Assembly (NCBI RefSeq): GCF_913063105.1
Contig: NZ_CAJXYQ010000002.1
Coordinates: forward strand, 372,001-436,000
Reading direction: 5' to 3'
Source: an uncultured Draconibacterium sp.
GTDB lineage: Bacteria > Bacteroidota > Bacteroidia > Bacteroidales > Prolixibacteraceae
DNA length: 64,000 nucleotides
This document shows positions 62,429 through 64,000 of the stretch, one piece after another. The first letter of the stretch is position 1. Each line of letters starts with the position of its first letter. Under the pieces are notes generated by a model, which saw nothing but the letters and a program-made list of their open reading frames with translations, made no database searches and was not told the DNA's origin. The position numbers were made by a program, and so were the translations under genes.

Positions 62429-64000
62429 ATGAAAAAAATAATCTACATCATACTATTTTTCTTACCGCTTGGTTTGTTTGCACAAGCAGAAATGGTACCA
62501 TTTGGTCATGTTCCAACGGATAAGGAAATTATTGATTTGCTGGATGTGGAGCACTACCCCGAACTACAAGCCATACAAAACTCTTTTAACAGCGGAAAAC
62601 AAGAACAGGCTCTTGAGGAGCTTACACAATATTTTAAAGAACGATTCTCGGAACGTTATTTTTTCGATTGGAAAAACTTTGAACAGCGTTTTAGCGAATA
62701 CAATACTTTGTATTCAGGTAGAGAAGTTTTTCACCGCAGGGAAGCTTACCGTCATTTGGATTTATACCCTGCAGCTACACAATGGAAGATAGGTTTTAAA
62801 AACTTAAAAGGCGAAACGGTAACATCGTACCCATACCGCCATCTTGCCCGCCAGCACAAAGCTGATGATATTGCTTTTATGTATCATTACACCGGCAACA
62901 AAAAATATTTGGATTATATTCCGGAGCAGGCAACCTCCTTAAACGCTTCTTTTAACAACAATCAATTTGAAATTATTGAGGATGGCAATGGTGTTTACGA
63001 AGTGTATCGCGTAGGCAACCGGGTGTACAACTGGCTAATGGTGCACCAGATTCTGTTGGCTTCCGATGAATATTCGGTAAGGCAACAAATGGAAATGATT
63101 CGTACCTTCCTGCACAGCGCGGCAAAAATGTATCACCATAATGCAGCGTATCACGAGGGAAACCATCAAACCCGCGGAATGAGCGCCCTGGCCATGCTTT
63201 CCTTTTTATTCCCCGAAATTAAGGGGGCCGACCTTTGGCAGCATCGCTCGCTGGCTCGTTTAGAGGAGCATCTTGAAAAGGAAATTTATGCCGATGGTTT
63301 TCAGTTTGAGCGCACGGTGCACTACCACATTGCCGATATTGAAAACTATTTCTATCCCTACCAGTTGGCAAAAATAGGAGGGGTAGAGCTAAAACCCATT
63401 TGGGACCAGCGCATTAGCGGTTTATTTGACGTGTTGCTGAAAATTGCATTGCCCAACGGAAACGCTCCGGTTTTGCAAGACGACACCCGCGAACCCTGGG
63501 CCGATTTTAATAAAATTGACAATACCATGGCAAAAGGCGCTTTACTTTTCGGAAAGCCCTCGTATAAATATTTTGCTTCATCAAAGGTGGCTTCAAACGA
63601 CTATTGGTTTTTTAAAACCGAACAATTGGAGCGTTTAAAAGAAATTAAAGAAGAGGCGCCCGAAATAGGCTCGTGTACATTGCCCGAAACAGGATATTAC
63701 ATGATGCGCAATGGCTGGGATGAGAATGATGTGTATCTGATTGTGAGCGCCGGATTTACACCTGAAAAACCCGCCCACCAGCATGCCGATATGTTGGGTA
63801 TTGGTGCCTACGCTTTTGGAAATATGATTTTGCCCAATTACCAGGTGAGGTATTACCTGGAAGATTTTCCGGCTTTTAAAAACTCGTGGGTAAAAAATGT
63901 GGCATTGCTCGATTCTATTCCGCAAGGGCGCGAGTGGAAAGGCAATAAAGGGGGCAGTGGCTTTGGCGAGTGGTTGGGAATTCCTGAACCTGAAGTGTTG
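62429..64000 (+). CDS. Heparinase II/III-type alginate lyase (PL17/PL39-like), 3' truncated
   Basis: 524 residues to the window end with no stop codon, so the gene continues beyond. ATG 62429 is 4 bp after the isomerase stop. Signal peptide (about 1-19, LGLFAQ). An N-terminal (alpha/alpha) toroid is followed by the beginning of a heparinase II/III beta-sandwich. Candidate catalytic residues match this superfamily: Asn245-His246 in EGNHQTRG, Tyr299 in VHYHIADIE and His452 in HQHADM. In alginate loci such enzymes are exo-lyases that release monomers from oligosaccharides made by PL7. The exact PL family (17, 39 or unclassified) cannot be fixed by eye. Confidence 0.82.
   Translation, partial: MKKIIYIILFFLPLGLFAQAEMVPFGHVPTDKEIIDLLDVEHYPELQAIQNSFNSGKQEQALEELTQYFKERFSERYFFDWKNFEQRFSEYNTLYSGREVFHRREAYRHLDLYPAATQWKIGFKNLKGETVTSYPYRHLARQHKADDIAFMYHYTGNKKYLDYIPEQATSLNASFNNNQFEIIEDGNGVYEVYRVGNRVYNWLMVHQILLASDEYSVRQQMEMIRTFLHSAAKMYHHNAAYHEGNHQTRGMSALAMLSFLFPEIKGADLWQHRSLARLEEHLEKEIYADGFQFERTVHYHIADIENYFYPYQLAKIGGVELKPIWDQRISGLFDVLLKIALPNGNAPVLQDDTREPWADFNKIDNTMAKGALLFGKPSYKYFASSKVASNDYWFFKTEQLERLKEIKEEAPEIGSCTLPETGYYMMRNGWDENDVYLIVSAGFTPEKPAHQHADMLGIGAYAFGNMILPNYQVRYYLEDFPAFKNSWVKNVALLDSIPQGREWKGNKGGSGFGEWLGIPEPEVL

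Overview
The window looks like a chromosomal segment of a marine member of the Bacteroidota. The evidence is two SusC/SusD pairs, many secreted or lipoprotein carbohydrate-active enzymes, type IX secretion (T9SS) C-terminal domains, Bacteroidota-type TAnnTTTG promoter boxes and moderately low GC. Marinilabiliales/Prolixibacteraceae would fit, but that placement is inference. No rRNA, tRNA, CRISPR array, integrase or intact insertion sequence was seen.

Region A (1 to about 42.2 kb) is a very large polysaccharide utilization locus (PUL). It holds a 5'-truncated sulfatase and five complete Cys-type S1 sulfatases, SusC/SusD, a five-bladed-propeller hydrolase, three GH2 enzymes, two GH117-type enzymes and one GH29. 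It also holds four right-handed beta-helix proteins. Three of these carry T9SS tails, and one of those three is interrupted by an in-frame TAA. GH117 (3,6-anhydro-L-galactosidase), GH2 (beta-galactosidase), GH29 and sulfatases together, with a GH16 agarase/porphyranase-like enzyme at 47.7 kb, point to a sulfated red-algal galactan (agar/porphyran type). In the middle sits a minus-strand, ToxR-like membrane-anchored regulator. It is divergent from a GH2 gene and separated from it by phased 11-12 bp repeats that look like its operator. An AT-rich insert at 37.0-38.8 kb contains two near-identical 59-residue ferredoxin genes, an orphan secreted protein and a decayed gene fragment.

Region B (42.2-53.0 kb) is a mixed metabolic block: a LigB-type (DOPA) dioxygenase, two AraC regulators, a double SnoaL-like protein, a PPOX-fold protein, a beta-propeller fused to a Dabb domain and the GH16 enzyme. 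A minus-strand run of nitroreductase, cupin, SDR and radical-SAM genes is divergent from the second AraC gene.

About 1 kb without a convincing gene (53.0-54.0 kb) leads into Region C (54.0-64.0 kb), an alginate PUL. It has a GntR/FCD regulator preceded by two 16-bp palindromes centred 22 bp apart, then SusC, SusD, a PKD lipoprotein, a PL7 alginate lyase, a Tat-exported TIM-barrel isomerase-like protein and a heparinase II/III-type lyase that runs off the window. The working model is surface cleavage by PL7, uptake through SusCD, periplasmic exo-cleavage by the last lyase, and GntR sensing of an intermediate.
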